Assembly (NCBI GenBank): GCA_020722805.1
Contig: DYKA01000007.1
Span: forward strand, 1 to 37,580
Origin: Vermiphilus sp.
GTDB lineage: Bacteria; Ratteibacteria; UBA8468; B48-G9; DTJG01
Direction: 5' to 3'
DNA length: 37,580 bases
In this document: positions 17,559 to 27,679 of the stretch, piece after piece
Layout: every line of letters begins with the position of its first letter
Numbering within the stretch: the first letter of the stretch is position 1
Made by a program: the position numbers and the translations under genes
The notes under the pieces: model-generated
What the model was told of the DNA's origin: nothing
Seen by the model: only the letters and a program-made list of their open reading frames with translations
The model's database searches: none

Positions 17559-18288
17559 GATATTTTTTCCTGCCTCTTTTCAGATAACCGAGCAAGAATC
17601 TCGCATTCTCTGCTGGATTCTTTCTATCAAATACAGCGCTTCCTGCAACAACAATGTCGGCTGCCATCTGGGAGATATCAACAATGTTTTCCCTTGTAAT
17701 TCCACCGTCAACACACAGAAAAATATCCCTGCCTGATTGGCTTATCAGAGAGATTGCTGTTTCAATCTTTTGTTGTGTTGTTTTAATGAAGGATTGTGTC
17801 TGCCATCCGGGATTTACAGCAAGAATTGTAATCATATCAGCAACATCAAGAACTGACTTTATTGATTCAACAGGAGTTCCTGGATTGATTGCAACCCCTG
17901 CAATAATGCCCATTTCAGGTCTGTTGATATTCTTGAGTTTCTTTATTGCCTGCAGAACACCGTGGATATGTGTCTGACACGCTTCAAGATGAACAGTCAG
18001 AATATCTGCACCTGCTTCAGCAAACCAGCCCAGTTTGCTTTCCGGCTGTACAATCATAAGATGAACATCCTTGATCAGTTTTGTTTTCACTGATTTTATA
18101 AACGTGGCTCCAACAGTCATCGCAGGACAAAAATTACCGTCCATTACATCAAAATGAATAATATTGACACCTGTGTCATCAAGTTTTTTTAACTCATCTT
18201 CAAGATGCATGAGATCCGCCGATATAATTCCAACACTCAATGTCGGCGTTAAAGAACGCAGGTAACCATAAAAGTCAGTATTTGCCAT
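17548..18288 (-). CDS. rpe: ribulose-phosphate 3-epimerase family protein
   Basis: This 246-residue TIM barrel of the RPE/AlsE family has the strand-one Ser (GIISADLMHLE), FDVMDGNFCP, the metal His in DVHLM, TVHLEA, the phosphate-site AVNPGWQTQSF and VDGGITREN. Such enzymes epimerise C3 of ribulose 5-phosphate or allulose 6-phosphate. Its first motif and FCPAMTVG depart from the usual PSILSAD and FVPNxTxG, so it may belong to a divergent AlsE-like branch with another ketose phosphate as substrate. It starts 3 bases after the lsrF-like stop and overlaps the SDR downstream, so it is part of that three-gene operon rather than a pentose-phosphate housekeeping unit. Confidence 0.85.
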   Translation of the reverse strand: MANTDFYGYLRSLTPTLSVGIISADLMHLEDELKKLDDTGVNIIHFDVMDGNFCPAMTVGATFIKSVKTKLIKDVHLMIVQPESKLGWFAEAGADILTVHLEACQTHIHGVLQAIKKLKNINRPEMGIIAGVAINPGTPVESIKSVLDVADMITILAVNPGWQTQSFIKTTQQKIETAISLISQSGRDIFLCVDGGITRENIVDISQMAADIVVAGSAVFDRKNPAENARFLLGYLKRGRKKYHET

Positions 18289-18291
18289 AAT

Positions 18292-19182
18292 CTATTCCTT
18301 TTTCTGTTTTTTTGCGATTCTTTCTTTATAAAATTCATAGGCCTGTTCTGGTTTTGCATTCCTGTGGACAATCATTCTGACCGACTGTATCATTGCAATA
18401 GGGTCCTGCGCCTGGAAGATGTTTCTTCCCATATCAACCCCGCAGGCGCCCTGCTCAATTGCATTGTAAGCCATTTTCAGGGCATCGAACTCGGGTATTT
18501 TTTTCCCGCCCGCAATCACAATGGGTACAGGACAGGAAGCAGTAACTGTGTCAAAATCGGGTTCAACATAATATGTTTTCACATAGGTCGCACCAAGTTC
18601 AGCGCATATCCTGCAGGCAAGCCGCATATACTTGGCGTCCCTCACAAGATCTTTTCCAACTGCCGTTACTCCCAGCACTGCAATCCCGTATCTCTGCCCC
18701 ATATCCACCAGACGCGTCATATTATGAACTGATTGCGTTTCATATTCTCCACCAATGAAAACCTGCACAGCGACTGCAGCAGCATTCAATCTTATGGCAT
18801 CTTCAATATCCATTGCTATCTGTTCATTTGAAAGCTCCTTCAAAATACTTGGACCACCGCTTGCCCGGAGTACAATCCCGTTGGGATATGTTGGGGGTAT
18901 TATTGAACGCAGGATACCCCTTGTTAGCATAAGAGTATCTGAATATGGAAGAAGTGGCAGAATTGTTACATCAACCCTTTCAAGCCCTGTTGTCGGTCCC
19001 TGAAAGTATCCATGGTCAATCGCCAGCATAACTGTTTTTCCTGTATCAGGGTCAAATATGTGAGACATCCGATTTTTCATTCCCCAGTCAGAATTGTTTG
19101 AACCCTTCAGAAAAAACGCCTTGCTTTTTTGAGGGATGTCAATATAAAAGTTTTTCTCTTTCTTTTCATCGGCTTCAGGCAT
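18292..19182 (-). CDS. lsrF: LsrF-like class I aldolase/thiolase (DhnA family)
   Basis: This 296-residue protein matches the LsrF group closely: FFLKGxNNxDWGMKxRxSxIF, then [28 protein letters not shown] and the Schiff-base lysine in YVKTYY (Lys202). IVIAGGKK and [10 protein letters not shown] form the phosphate site. E. coli LsrF acts on the phosphorylated AI-2 product 3-hydroxy-5-phosphonooxypentane-2,4-dione. None of the other lsr genes (transporter, LsrK, LsrG, LsrR) is present here, so AI-2 breakdown is not demonstrated. Related proteins cleave other ketose phosphates. It leads an operon with Rpe-like and SDR genes. The ATG at 19182 follows AGGGGGA, and an extended -10 promoter lies upstream. 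Confidence 0.88.
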   Translation of the reverse strand: MPEADEKKEKNFYIDIPQKSKAFFLKGSNNSDWGMKNRMSHIFDPDTGKTVMLAIDHGYFQGPTTGLERVDVTILPLLPYSDTLMLTRGILRSIIPPTYPNGIVLRASGGPSILKELSNEQIAMDIEDAIRLNAAAVAVQVFIGGEYETQSVHNMTRLVDMGQRYGIAVLGVTAVGKDLVRDAKYMRLACRICAELGATYVKTYYVEPDFDTVTASCPVPIVIAGGKKIPEFDALKMAYNAIEQGACGVDMGRNIFQAQDPIAMIQSVRMIVHRNAKPEQAYEFYKERIAKKQKKE

Positions 19183-19222
19183 GGTTTCCCCCTGTTGTTA
19201 TTTTACAGTTTCTCCTTTTGTT

Positions 19223-19250
19223 ATTATATCAAACCCTGCACCATTTGCAA
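19223..19250 (-). promoter_or_regulatory. extended -10 promoter of the lsrF-like operon
   Basis: On the minus strand a perfect TATAAT (19223-19228) is preceded by an extended -10 TG (TGATATAAT). TTGCAA, four of six to the -35 consensus, lies 16 bases further upstream (19245-19250). The start codon is about 40 bases downstream. Confidence 0.6.
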
Positions 19251-19350
19251 ATCAAGAGCCAGACTAAGTTCCACAGCAGGGTCAGAATATCTTTGAGGCA
19301 CTCTTCCAGTAAGATGGTTGCGGTCCTGTTGCCTCTGAAGATTCGGCAGA

Positions 19351-19379
19351 TTGAACAAGATAACCCATTGTGATAAGAT
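19351..19379 (+). promoter_or_regulatory. candidate promoter of the V/A-ATPase operon
   Basis: TTGAAC (19351-19356), a 17-base spacer and TAAGAT (19374-19379) lie 40 bases before the first start codon. Each box matches four of six consensus positions. It is the only reasonable candidate in the 236-base divergent gap shared with the lsrF-like operon. Confidence 0.4.
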
Positions 19380-19418
19380 AATTGAACAGAATTTTTATCC
19401 CTTTCACGGAGACGTCGT

Positions 19419-19757
19419 ATGCAGGAAATTCTCAAAGAGATAGTAAAAAAGGAAGAAGAAGCAAAATCAAAGATTGAAAACGCACAGCGAGCAGCAGACG
19501 AGATTATCTCAGACGCAAAGAAACAGGCAGACAGAATAATCATTGAAGCAAGGTCAACAGCAAAAAAGATTTCCGAAGAGATAAGAAAAGAAACTGAGAA
19601 TCAGATTAAAAAAAAGCATGAACAAATCATGGGCAGGGAAAAAAGCAGGATTGAACAGATAAAGTCAAACTGGCAGGATAAAATTGTCTCATCAGCTTCA
19701 AAAATACTCCAAAGGATTGTTGACATAAGACATTTGACCGGGAAACTTTTTGAATAG
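19419..19757 (+). CDS. V/A-type ATPase subunit G/H (peripheral stalk)
   Basis: This 112-residue protein is almost entirely charged heptad-like coiled coil (EEEAKSKIENAQRAADEIIS, AKKQADRIIIEA). It matches AhaH/NtpG-type stalk subunits that pair with subunit E to hold the A3B3 head against rotation. There are no membrane segments. The ATG follows GGAG by 7 bases. It is the first gene of the nine-gene ATPase operon, the position often taken by this subunit in archaeal and bacterial V/A-ATPase operons. Similarity of this coiled coil to subunit E (same AEQII/ADEII pattern) is typical. Confidence 0.8.
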   Translation: MQEILKEIVKKEEEAKSKIENAQRAADEIISDAKKQADRIIIEARSTAKKISEEIRKETENQIKKKHEQIMGREKSRIEQIKSNWQDKIVSSASKILQRIVDIRHLTGKLFE

Positions 19758-19771
19758 TTCAGATATACTTT

Positions 19772-20761
19772 ATGAAACAACTGTCAAGATACGCGTATGC
19801 CAATACAAGAATCAGGGCAATGATATCAAAACTTCTTGATGAAGGGTTTTTTGCACGGGCTGCTTCCGCAAATTTGTCAGTTTTTGTTGAAATGCTCGGA
19901 AAAACCTGGTACGCCGAAGTCCTGAAAAGATTTGATAAGAGTGTGAACCCCAAAGATTTTGAAATTGAATGCAGAAACAGAGACAGAGAAATTATAAGAA
20001 AGATTGCAAAGTTCTATCTTTCAAGAAATGAGAAACAATTAATTTTGCTCCTTGATGAAAGATATACAGTTGAAGAACTCAAAACTGCTCTGAGATTGTG
20101 GAGACGGAAAATCAAGGGTGAAGATCTGCAGATAACCGGAAGATTTTTGTCTCTATCTTCAGCAAAGACCATAGACGATGTTGTAGAAATTCTTGAGGGT
20201 TCAGGATATGGTAAAGCAGTGAAGAATGCCAGAGAAAACTACTTGAAGCATGATTGGTTGTTTCCTGTGGAAATATCAATTGATACAGAATATTTTGAGA
20301 AACTTGGTAATCTTGTTGAGAAACTGTCTCCTTATGACAGGTCCATCGCAAGAAAGATAATTGGCGCAGAGATAGACAGGGAAAATCTTTCATGGCTTGG
20401 AAGGATACATCTGTATTATCAGGAAAGGGTTCCCCCGGAAATACAGGGTTTCATCCCGGGAGGGAGTCATATTTCAATTGAAGAGCTGAGGCGCATGTCT
20501 GTCAGTATTTCAGAGGTGGCAATCCAGAAAACAAAAATTCCACCAATGTATCGTGAAATAATTGGACTTATACCGCACAATCTTGTAGAAATGGACAGAT
20601 TGCTTGAAGGTATTATATCTCAAACGATTAGGAAAGCATTTATTGAAAAACCCTTCAGCATAGGTATTCCTGTTGGATATGTTTTTCTTAAACTCCGCGA
20701 GACGAAACGAATCATAAGCACTTTTATGACTAAATATTTTGTTGCCAGTGTTTATCAGTGA
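19772..20761 (+). CDS. atpC: V/A-type ATPase subunit C (V-type subunit d)
   Basis: Subunit C is the socket at the top of the membrane ring that couples the central shaft to it. The 329-residue protein begins YAYANTRIRAMISKLL, the usual subunit C opening, and has three related helical parts as in Thermus and Enterococcus subunit C. The C-terminal PFSIGIPVGYVFLKLRETKRI is a strong family signature. Length is normal. No clear ribosome site precedes the ATG, only 14 bases after the previous stop, so translation may be coupled. It is 6 bases upstream of the subunit I gene. Confidence 0.88.
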   Translation: MKQLSRYAYANTRIRAMISKLLDEGFFARAASANLSVFVEMLGKTWYAEVLKRFDKSVNPKDFEIECRNRDREIIRKIAKFYLSRNEKQLILLLDERYTVEELKTALRLWRRKIKGEDLQITGRFLSLSSAKTIDDVVEILEGSGYGKAVKNARENYLKHDWLFPVEISIDTEYFEKLGNLVEKLSPYDRSIARKIIGAEIDRENLSWLGRIHLYYQERVPPEIQGFIPGGSHISIEELRRMSVSISEVAIQKTKIPPMYREIIGLIPHNLVEMDRLLEGIISQTIRKAFIEKPFSIGIPVGYVFLKLRETKRIISTFMTKYFVASVYQ

Positions 20762-20767
20762 GGAAGT

Positions 20768-22678
20768 ATGCTTCAATCGGAAAAACTTGTGTTAATGAAT
20801 GCAGTGGTAAGAAAGAACAGGGCCATTGCAGTGCTTGCAAAATTACTCAGTACAGGATTTTTCCACCCATTTGACGCAGGTACTGTTTCCGCGGGGATTG
20901 AGCAGATCAAACAATGGCAGCAAGAATACGAATCAGCAAGATGGGATGATATCACTCTCAGATTCAAAAAAATTGTTGATGAGACAGGATTTTCGCCTTC
21001 AAAAAACAGAGAAGCGGCAACATATATTGAGGCGGAAAGCACTCTTGGAGAGATTGAAGAAGGCCTTGAATCTCTTATAGAAAAAAGAAATCAGATGCAT
21101 CAGCAGCTTGCCGAAATTGAAACAATACTTTCAAAAAGAATCGTGTATCTACCTGTTCCCATTGAAGAAAGATACACATTCATCCATACTGAACATGGAG
21201 AAATAGAGACAGAAAAGATATCCCTGCTTGAGAAATTGCTGGGCAGCATTCCACATCTTCTGATACCTGCGGAAAGCAGGAACAAGACAATTATTGTGTT
21301 TGTCGTAATTCTTAAAAGGGATATCGGTGTTTTTGAAAAAATCAAAAAAGAAATCGGCTGGATGCCGGTCACTGATGTTCTTATTAGCAGTACCCCGGTT
21401 GAAGAACTGAAAAGAAAAACAGAAGAGTTAAAATCTGAGATCGGGAAAATCAATGAGGAAATACATAAAATTGCTGCCAGACACATCTATTCCCTTGGGA
21501 AAATAGCAGTTTCTCTTGATATCCATCAAAAACTTAATCAGGCAAGAAAAGATATTTGCGCAACAGAAACAGTAACACTTTTAAGCGGCTGGATACCTGA
21601 GCAGAAAAAGCAAACTGCGTCAGAAATCATAAGAAAGACAGATCCGGCTTCCTATACTGAATTTGTTCCTGCAGAACTTTCAGGTGTTCCTGCAGAAGAA
21701 ATACCCGTTAAGATGAACCACAACAGATTTCTTAAACCATTTGAACTTATTGTTGGAACATATGGAGTTCCAAGATACGGTACCATTGATCCAACACTGT
21801 TTATTGCTATTTCATTTTTGTTGATGTTTGGTGCAATGTTTGGAGATACAGGACACGGCGCTATTTTTCTGTTTGCAGGAATAATTATGATGTGGCGCAT
21901 GAAAGATGTATTGAAGGAGGTAGGCATGTTGCTTTCTTATGTTGGGTTGTCATCAATAATATTTGGATTTTTATACGGCAGTATATTCGGGATTGAGTTT
22001 CATCCATTGTGGATTAATCCAATGAAAGATATTTCTGTCTTGTTTCGTGCCTGTATTGCTTTTGGAATTTTTATCCTCACCACAGGGATTTTCATTAATA
22101 TTGTAAATCTAGCCAGTAATAAGAATTTGAAATCTGTTTTTTTTGATAAAGCAGGCCTTTTTTCAGGACTGATTTATTGGGCAGGGATTGGACTGGCATC
22201 TGGTTTTCTTGCCAGGTCTAATGGTATAATTGTAAAATTTGCTGCAGCATTATTTGGCATAAGTATTTTTGCTATTTTTTCTAATTTGTTAATTGATGCA
22301 ATAAGAAAAAGGGAGGGCATCCTTGTTGGTTTTATTGAGGGATCTCTTCATATTTTTGAAATTGTGATGGGATATCTTGCAAATACTGTTTCATTTATTC
22401 GTATTTCAGCATTTGCTCTTAACCATTTTGGTTTTTTTATAACAATTTTTGCTATCTCTGATATGCTGAAAAGGTCAAGTATGTCAGGATTATCACTACC
22501 TTTTTTAATCTTTGGAAATATATTTGTTATTTGCCTTGAAGGACTCGTAGTAATGATACAATCTCTGCGTTTGAACTACTATGAGTTTTTTTCAAGGTTT
22601 TTTGTTGCAGGAAGAAGTCTTTATAATCCTTTGGTATTAAAGGCAAGCTCTGAAAATATTGAGCAGTATTTATCCTAA
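20768..22678 (+). CDS. atpI: V/A-type ATPase subunit I (a)
   Basis: This is the membrane stator subunit that carries the ion half-channels beside the rotor ring. It has 636 residues. The N-terminal half is a cytoplasmic coiled-coil arm ending near LLSGWIPEQ. The C-terminal half from about residue 335 has seven to eight hydrophobic helices, starting with the conserved LFIAISFLLMFGAMFGDTGH. The essential helix is SFIRISAFALNHFG, with the Arg that faces the c-ring carboxylate. The start follows GAGGA overlapping the previous stop. Length and motifs appear complete. This part of the gene is more AT-rich than its neighbours, as expected for membrane helices. Confidence 0.92.
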   Translation: MLQSEKLVLMNAVVRKNRAIAVLAKLLSTGFFHPFDAGTVSAGIEQIKQWQQEYESARWDDITLRFKKIVDETGFSPSKNREAATYIEAESTLGEIEEGLESLIEKRNQMHQQLAEIETILSKRIVYLPVPIEERYTFIHTEHGEIETEKISLLEKLLGSIPHLLIPAESRNKTIIVFVVILKRDIGVFEKIKKEIGWMPVTDVLISSTPVEELKRKTEELKSEIGKINEEIHKIAARHIYSLGKIAVSLDIHQKLNQARKDICATETVTLLSGWIPEQKKQTASEIIRKTDPASYTEFVPAELSGVPAEEIPVKMNHNRFLKPFELIVGTYGVPRYGTIDPTLFIAISFLLMFGAMFGDTGHGAIFLFAGIIMMWRMKDVLKEVGMLLSYVGLSSIIFGFLYGSIFGIEFHPLWINPMKDISVLFRACIAFGIFILTTGIFINIVNLASNKNLKSVFFDKAGLFSGLIYWAGIGLASGFLARSNGIIVKFAAALFGISIFAIFSNLLIDAIRKREGILVGFIEGSLHIFEIVMGYLANTVSFIRISAFALNHFGFFITIFAISDMLKRSSMSGLSLPFLIFGNIFVICLEGLVVMIQSLRLNYYEFFSRFFVAGRSLYNPLVLKASSENIEQYLS

Positions 22679-22692
22679 CCAGGAGGAGATTT

Positions 22693-23016
22693 ATGAGATT
22701 TTTTATGGGATATGTCAGGAATATTATGAGATTGTGCATAATCTCAGGTATTATGTCGGCTGGATATGTCTGGGCACAGACAACAGGGACAGATCCTGGA
22801 AATGTGGGAAAAGCATTCTATGCTGCGGCATTATCCACCGGGCTTGCTGCAATTGCCGCTGGAATTGCTGTTGCCTATGTTGGAACCGCGGCAGTTGGTG
22901 CACTTGCTGAAAAACCAGAGTTGACAGGAAGGGTTCTAATTTTTGTGGGACTTGCAGAAGGTATTGCCATATACGGGCTTATTACATCAATTATGATTCT
23001 CGGAAGGGTGCAATGA
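22693..23016 (+). CDS. atpK: V/A-type ATPase subunit K (c, proteolipid)
   Basis: This is the rotor-ring subunit. The 107-residue product has an N-terminal hydrophobic segment ending in GYVWAQ that looks like a cleavable signal, as in the Thermus c subunit. It then has a single helical hairpin. The ion-binding carboxylate is Glu89 in GLAEGIAIYGL. Helix one (AAIAAGIAVAYVGTAAVGALAE) has no Gln, which argues mildly against a typical sodium site and for protons. This is inference. It is a one-hairpin form rather than the duplicated four-helix NtpK. A strong AGGAGGAG ribosome site fits the high copy number needed for the ring. It overlaps the subunit F start (ATGA). Confidence 0.9.
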   Translation: MRFFMGYVRNIMRLCIISGIMSAGYVWAQTTGTDPGNVGKAFYAAALSTGLAAIAAGIAVAYVGTAAVGALAEKPELTGRVLIFVGLAEGIAIYGLITSIMILGRVQ

Positions 23017-23303
23017 AATTCTACTGTATTTCAGATCATGAAAGCGCAGATGGTTTCAAACTCTTGAATATTCATACAACCATTGTTTCAAATCACCAGC
23101 AGGCACGGGAAACATTTCAGAAGATTACAGGTCTTAAGGATGCAGGTATAATTCTTATCACCGACATAGCGGCTTCGTTTATACAGCAGGAAATTTTAAG
23201 TTTTACAAGAAAGAATGCGCAGCCGCTTGTTCTGGAGATCCCTTCCTGGAAAACTTCTGCATCAAGGATAAGAAGGAAAAGACACGAACATGAAAACAGA
23301 TGA
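23013..23303 (+). CDS. atpF: V/A-type ATPase subunit F
   Basis: This small 96-residue protein has the Rossmann-like layout of subunit F, which lies on the central shaft with subunit D and tunes rotation. Family-like parts are the FYCISDHESADGFKL opening, the AGIILITDIAASF strand-turn and PLVLEIPS. It overlaps the K gene by 4 bases and subunit E by 14 bases. The C-terminus is strongly basic and polar (SRIRRKRHEHENR). Recognition rests on pattern and operon position together. Confidence 0.85.
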   Translation: MKFYCISDHESADGFKLLNIHTTIVSNHQQARETFQKITGLKDAGIILITDIAASFIQQEILSFTRKNAQPLVLEIPSWKTSASRIRRKRHEHENR

Positions 23304-23922
23304 AAACACATCAATCGCGTTGATTTCTGAGATTGAAAAAGAAACCCAAATCAGAATTGATGGAATCAATCAACAGACAAAGGTGCAGGCAGAGCAGATT
23401 ATTTCAGAAGCAAGAAAACAGGCTGAAAGGATTATAAAAGAAGAAAAAGAAAAAACACAGCATCTACTTTCAGTGATGAAACAGAGGGCAGAAGCAACCC
23501 TGAAAATGGAAATAAGAAAAATGCACCTTGAACTGAAAAAAAATTTCGCAGATTCTGTAATTGAGAAGGTCAAAGAGATGGCTTCATCATTGAGACAGGA
23601 TTCAGAATATAGAAAATTTCTGACGAAAGCGATTATTGAGGGGATAATGGTGATAGACAGTCCTCAAATAGTGGTCAGGTTTTCTCCTGCAGACAGAACA
23701 TTTTTTAATCCTGATTTAGAAAAAGAACTTAAGGAAATATGCAGAAAGGATTTGAAAAAAAGTGTTTCAATAAATTTTGTCGAAGATAATTTTCAAGATA
23801 TAGGTGTTATTGTTTGTACGGCGGACGGCTTTGTGATGTATGAAAATACATTTTCTGCAAGGATGAGAAGAATGCATGAGACAATTTATTCTGAACTTTT
23901 ATCAGAGGAAATAAATGGCTGA
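23290..23922 (+). CDS. atpE: V/A-type ATPase subunit E (peripheral stalk)
   Basis: This 210-residue protein has an N-terminal coiled coil (QAEQIISEARKQAERIIKEE) and a compact C-terminal domain with GVIVCTADGFVMYENTFSARMRR, the subunit E signature. It pairs with the G/H-type subunit in the outer stalk and binds the top of the head. The start lies inside the subunit F gene (14-base overlap) and the end overlaps subunit A by 8 bases. Length is normal. Confidence 0.88.
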   Translation: MKTDENTSIALISEIEKETQIRIDGINQQTKVQAEQIISEARKQAERIIKEEKEKTQHLLSVMKQRAEATLKMEIRKMHLELKKNFADSVIEKVKEMASSLRQDSEYRKFLTKAIIEGIMVIDSPQIVVRFSPADRTFFNPDLEKELKEICRKDLKKSVSINFVEDNFQDIGVIVCTADGFVMYENTFSARMRRMHETIYSELLSEEING

Positions 23923-25678
23923 AATTGCCGGCAGAATAATTCGTGTAAATGGACCTGTGGTTCAAATAAGGTGCAACAAAAATCTTAAGATGCTGGACAT
24001 GGTTGAGATTGGTAATGAAAGGCTTATTGGTGAGATTGTCAGATTAAAAGAAGATATCGCTTATGTGCAGGTTTATGAGGATACAACATCCCTGAAAGCA
24101 GATGACCCTGTTTATTCTGATAATCTGCCTCTGTCCCTTGAACTCGGCCCAGGACTTTTAGGTAATATCTTTGATGGTATCCAGAGGCCCCTTGAGATGA
24201 TAAGGCAACAGGAGGGTGACTTTATTTCAAGGGGTGTGCACATCAATGCACTTAACAGGGAAAACAAACTGCATTTTATACCGACTAAAAAGAATGGCGA
24301 AAAGGTTCAACCTGGAGATGTTATTGGAGATGTTCTTGAAACATCATTAATAAAACACAGGATACTTGTCCCTCCTTATGCTCCTGAAGGCATCCTGCTA
24401 TCTGTTGCAGAAGAAGGTGATTACACGGTAGACGAGATAATTGCGCAGATAGACGCAAATGAAAATATCTTCCCACTGAGGATGTATCAAAAATGGGCAG
24501 TGAGAAAGCAAAGGCCATACAGACAGCGCATTCCAGTAAACGAGGCTCTTATCACCGGACAAAGGGTCATAGATACACTTTTCCCTATTGCAAAGGGCGG
24601 ATGCGTGGCGGTGCCAGGAGGATTCGGAACAGGGAAAACAGTTGTTCAACATCAGCTCGCCAAGTGGAGCGATGCCGATGTTGTTGTTTTCGTTGGATGC
24701 GGTGAACGCGGAAATGAAATGACAGATGTTCTCAAGAATTTTACCCGCCTGGTTGACCCGAGAACTGGAAAGATGTTGCTGGAACGAACTGTTTTCATAG
24801 CCAACACCTCAAACATGCCTGTGGCGGCAAGAGAAGCAAGTATTTATACTGGAATGACAATTGCGGAATATTACAGGGATATGGGATACAATGTTGCGTT
24901 GATGGCTGATTCAACTTCAAGATGGGCCGAGGCATTGAGAGAACTTGCAGGTAGAATGGAAGAAATACCTCTGGAGGAAGGATTTCCATCCTATCTTCCA
25001 GCACGGCTTGCCGAGTTCTATGAAAGATCCGGAAATGTAATAACACTCAGCGGTGAAAAAGGTTCAATAACGGTTATTGCATCTGTCTCACCACCCGGCG
25101 GGGATTTTTCAGAACCGGTTACATCTCACACAAAAAGATTTGTGAGATGTTTCTGGGCCCTTGATAGGGACCTTGCTTATTCCCGTCATTATCCCGCGAT
25201 AAGCTGGATAGAAAGTTATTCGGAATACATTGAAGATGTTAAAACATGGTGGAATCAGCATACTAATGGTGAGTGGCTGGACTTCAGATATATGATGCTT
25301 GACCTTCTTCAGAAAGAACAGCGGCTTCAGCAGGTTGTGAAACTTATAGGTGCGGATGTTCTGCCAAATACCCAGAAACTTATTCTTGAGACCTGCGCGC
25401 TGTTTAAGAATGCTTTTTTGCAGCAGAACGCATTTGACGAGATTGACACATTCTGTTCAGCACACAAACAGTTTCTGATGTTCAAGGCAATAATAATCTT
25501 TTACAGGGTTGGTGATGAACTTGTAAGAAGAGGCGTTGAAATATCAGAAATCAGAGAAACATCCGTATATCAGGAAATCATGCGTATGAAAACAGAGTAC
25601 CCAGAAACCCGGCTTGACAAACTCAAGCAGTTTGTTGCCACTATTGAAGAAAGATTAAGACAGCTGGAGAAAAAATGA
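23915..25678 (+). CDS. atpA: V/A-type ATPase catalytic subunit A
   Basis: This is the catalytic head subunit that binds and hydrolyses or makes ATP. Its 587 residues contain the P-loop GGFGTGKT near residue 237, the catalytic GERGNEM, the non-homologous bulge insertion before it, and [13 protein letters not shown] and [14 protein letters not shown], all typical of A subunits. The V-type N-terminal barrel ([13 protein letters not shown]) is present. No intein or truncation is seen. It overlaps E by 8 bases and B by 4 bases, so the whole head is made from one coupled message. Confidence 0.97.
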   Translation: MAEIAGRIIRVNGPVVQIRCNKNLKMLDMVEIGNERLIGEIVRLKEDIAYVQVYEDTTSLKADDPVYSDNLPLSLELGPGLLGNIFDGIQRPLEMIRQQEGDFISRGVHINALNRENKLHFIPTKKNGEKVQPGDVIGDVLETSLIKHRILVPPYAPEGILLSVAEEGDYTVDEIIAQIDANENIFPLRMYQKWAVRKQRPYRQRIPVNEALITGQRVIDTLFPIAKGGCVAVPGGFGTGKTVVQHQLAKWSDADVVVFVGCGERGNEMTDVLKNFTRLVDPRTGKMLLERTVFIANTSNMPVAAREASIYTGMTIAEYYRDMGYNVALMADSTSRWAEALRELAGRMEEIPLEEGFPSYLPARLAEFYERSGNVITLSGEKGSITVIASVSPPGGDFSEPVTSHTKRFVRCFWALDRDLAYSRHYPAISWIESYSEYIEDVKTWWNQHTNGEWLDFRYMMLDLLQKEQRLQQVVKLIGADVLPNTQKLILETCALFKNAFLQQNAFDEIDTFCSAHKQFLMFKAIIIFYRVGDELVRRGVEISEIRETSVYQEIMRMKTEYPETRLDKLKQFVATIEERLRQLEKK

Positions 25679-27093
25679 ATATGTACAATCTTCGCGAGTA
25701 CACAAACCTTGAAGAAATAGCAGGGCAACTTTTTGTTATAAGGAATATCCATAATGCCGGATACAATGAAATTGTTGAAATTTCAGAAGAAAACGGTAAT
25801 GTGAGAATCGGTACTACCCTTGAAGTCGGTGAAGGGTATGCAGTGGTTCAGGTTCTCGGCGGAACAGGCGGGCTTTCTTTGAAAAACTGCAGGGTCAGGT
25901 TCAAGGGAGAACCGCTCTTGTTCGGGGCTTCACAGGATATGCTGGGAAGGGTTTTTGACGGACTGGGTAATCCTCTTGATGGGCTGCCGAAACCAGTTCC
26001 AGAAGAAATGATGAATGTGAATGGAATGGCAATGAATCCGGCTGCGAGGGATTATCCCGAAAACATTATAGAAACAGGCATATCAACAATTGATGTCATG
26101 AATACACTTGTCAGGGGACAAAAACTCCCATTTTTTTCAGGAAGCGGTTTGCCGCATGACCTTGTTGCAGCCCAGATTGTCAGACAGTCGCGTGTTAAAG
26201 GAGAAGGGTTTTGTGTTGTGTTTGCAGGCATGGGCGTGAAATATGATACTGCGCGTTTTTTCATCAAGAGTTTTGAGGAAACAGGCGCTCTTGACAACGT
26301 TGTTTCGTTTCTTTCACTCGCTGATAGTCCCTCTCTCACAAGATTGATGACACCAAGGTTTGCTTTAACAGCTGCTGAGTTCCTTGCTTTCAGAAAGGAT
26401 ATGCATGTCCTTGTTGTGTTAACAGATATGTCAAACTACTGTGAGGCATTGAGGGAACTTTCAACAATGAGAGGTGAAATCCCAGCAAGAAAGGGATATC
26501 CTGGCTATCTGTACAGCGACCTTGCAAGCATATATGAAAGGGCTGGAAGAATAAGAAACAGGAAAGGTTCAATCACACAGATACCAATTCTCACAATGCC
26601 AAACGATGACATTACCCATCCTGTGCCGGATCTTACCGGCTATATTACAGAGGGACAGATTGTGCTTGACAGAGAATTACACGCACGTGGAATCTATCCG
26701 CCGATTGCAGTACTTCCTTCCCTTTCTCGTTTGATGAAAGACAATATCGGTAAGAGCAGAACAAGGGAAGACCATCCCGGGCTTGCTTCCCAACTTTTTG
26801 CGTCATACGCAAGAACAAAAGAAATAAGAGCGATTGCATCAATCATAGGAGAAGAAGAACTTTCTTCTCTTGACCTTGTTTATCTGAAATTTGGAGAGAT
26901 ATTTGAGAATAAGTTTGTGAGCCAGTCATACGATGAAAGAAGGACTATTGAAGAAAGCCTGGAGATTGGCTGGGACGTTATTTCAGAACTACCAGAAGAA
27001 GAACTTGTCAGAATAAGCCAGCAGCAGATTAAACAGAGATACAGGTACAAAAATGGCGATAAGAATATCGGCAACAAAAACAAATCTGATTAA
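25675..27093 (+). CDS. atpB: V/A-type ATPase regulatory subunit B
   Basis: This is the non-catalytic head subunit alternating with A. The 472-residue protein has the degenerate P-loop [14 protein letters not shown] typical of [38 protein letters not shown] and [30 protein letters not shown]. All main motifs and the usual length are present. Its start overlaps the A stop by 4 bases, and its end overlaps subunit D by 41 bases. Confidence 0.97.
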   Translation: MNMYNLREYTNLEEIAGQLFVIRNIHNAGYNEIVEISEENGNVRIGTTLEVGEGYAVVQVLGGTGGLSLKNCRVRFKGEPLLFGASQDMLGRVFDGLGNPLDGLPKPVPEEMMNVNGMAMNPAARDYPENIIETGISTIDVMNTLVRGQKLPFFSGSGLPHDLVAAQIVRQSRVKGEGFCVVFAGMGVKYDTARFFIKSFEETGALDNVVSFLSLADSPSLTRLMTPRFALTAAEFLAFRKDMHVLVVLTDMSNYCEALRELSTMRGEIPARKGYPGYLYSDLASIYERAGRIRNRKGSITQIPILTMPNDDITHPVPDLTGYITEGQIVLDRELHARGIYPPIAVLPSLSRLMKDNIGKSRTREDHPGLASQLFASYARTKEIRAIASIIGEEELSSLDLVYLKFGEIFENKFVSQSYDERRTIEESLEIGWDVISELPEEELVRISQQQIKQRYRYKNGDKNIGNKNKSD

Positions 27094-27679
27094 AACAAAA
27101 GGTGTACTTTCTCTTTGCAGAGAAGGATACCAGCTTCTTGATGAAAAAAGGAGAATCCTTTTGATGGAGATCTCTTCAATCACAAAGATTATTGACAGAA
27201 TTCAGGAAGATGTCAATGAATCCATTTCAGATGCTTATGCTGCTGTGGAAAAAGCCCTTGCAGCAATGGGGAAATCAGGACTTAAAAACCTCGCAGCCGG
27301 GATTGACACAGAGATTGAAATAAATATTACAGAGAAAAAACTGATGGGAACGAGTATCCCATCTGTTTCGTTGAGTTTGAAGGAAAGGCCTCCTTTTTTC
27401 AGTCCCGTTGGTGTGCATCCGGCACTTGACCAGGCCCTTGTCCTTTTAAGAGAAACCATAAAACATATAGCAGAACTTGCAGAAAAAAGGATCGCTCTTC
27501 AACGGCTTGAAAAAGAATTTCAGAGAACCACAAAAAAGGTAAATGCCCTTGAAAAGATACACATTCCGTATTACAATGAAGTGGTAAAGGTTATCACTGA
27601 GAGGCTTGATGAAGAATCAAGAGAAGCATTCACAACACTAAAGGAAATAAAAAGAAAACTGGCATCACGGGAGTTATGA
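27053..27679 (+). CDS. atpD: V/A-type ATPase subunit D (central shaft)
   Basis: Subunit D is the rotating axle inside the A3B3 head. The 208-residue protein is mostly two long helices with the family pattern [28 protein letters not shown] at the N-terminus and [21 protein letters not shown] near the C-terminus. Its ATG lies 41 bases inside the subunit B gene, and the start sequence [12 protein letters not shown] fits the family, so the overlap is believed. It is followed at once by the universal stress gene, with no bases between the stop and the next ATG. Confidence 0.92.
   Translation: MAIRISATKTNLIKTKGVLSLCREGYQLLDEKRRILLMEISSITKIIDRIQEDVNESISDAYAAVEKALAAMGKSGLKNLAAGIDTEIEINITEKKLMGTSIPSVSLSLKERPPFFSPVGVHPALDQALVLLRETIKHIAELAEKRIALQRLEKEFQRTTKKVNALEKIHIPYYNEVVKVITERLDEESREAFTTLKEIKRKLASREL

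Noticed and set aside
19419-23922. Repeated coiled-coil similarity between the G/H and E subunit genes as a gene duplication
   Set aside because: Low-complexity heptads (A, E, K, I) explain the resemblance; this is normal for stalk subunits.
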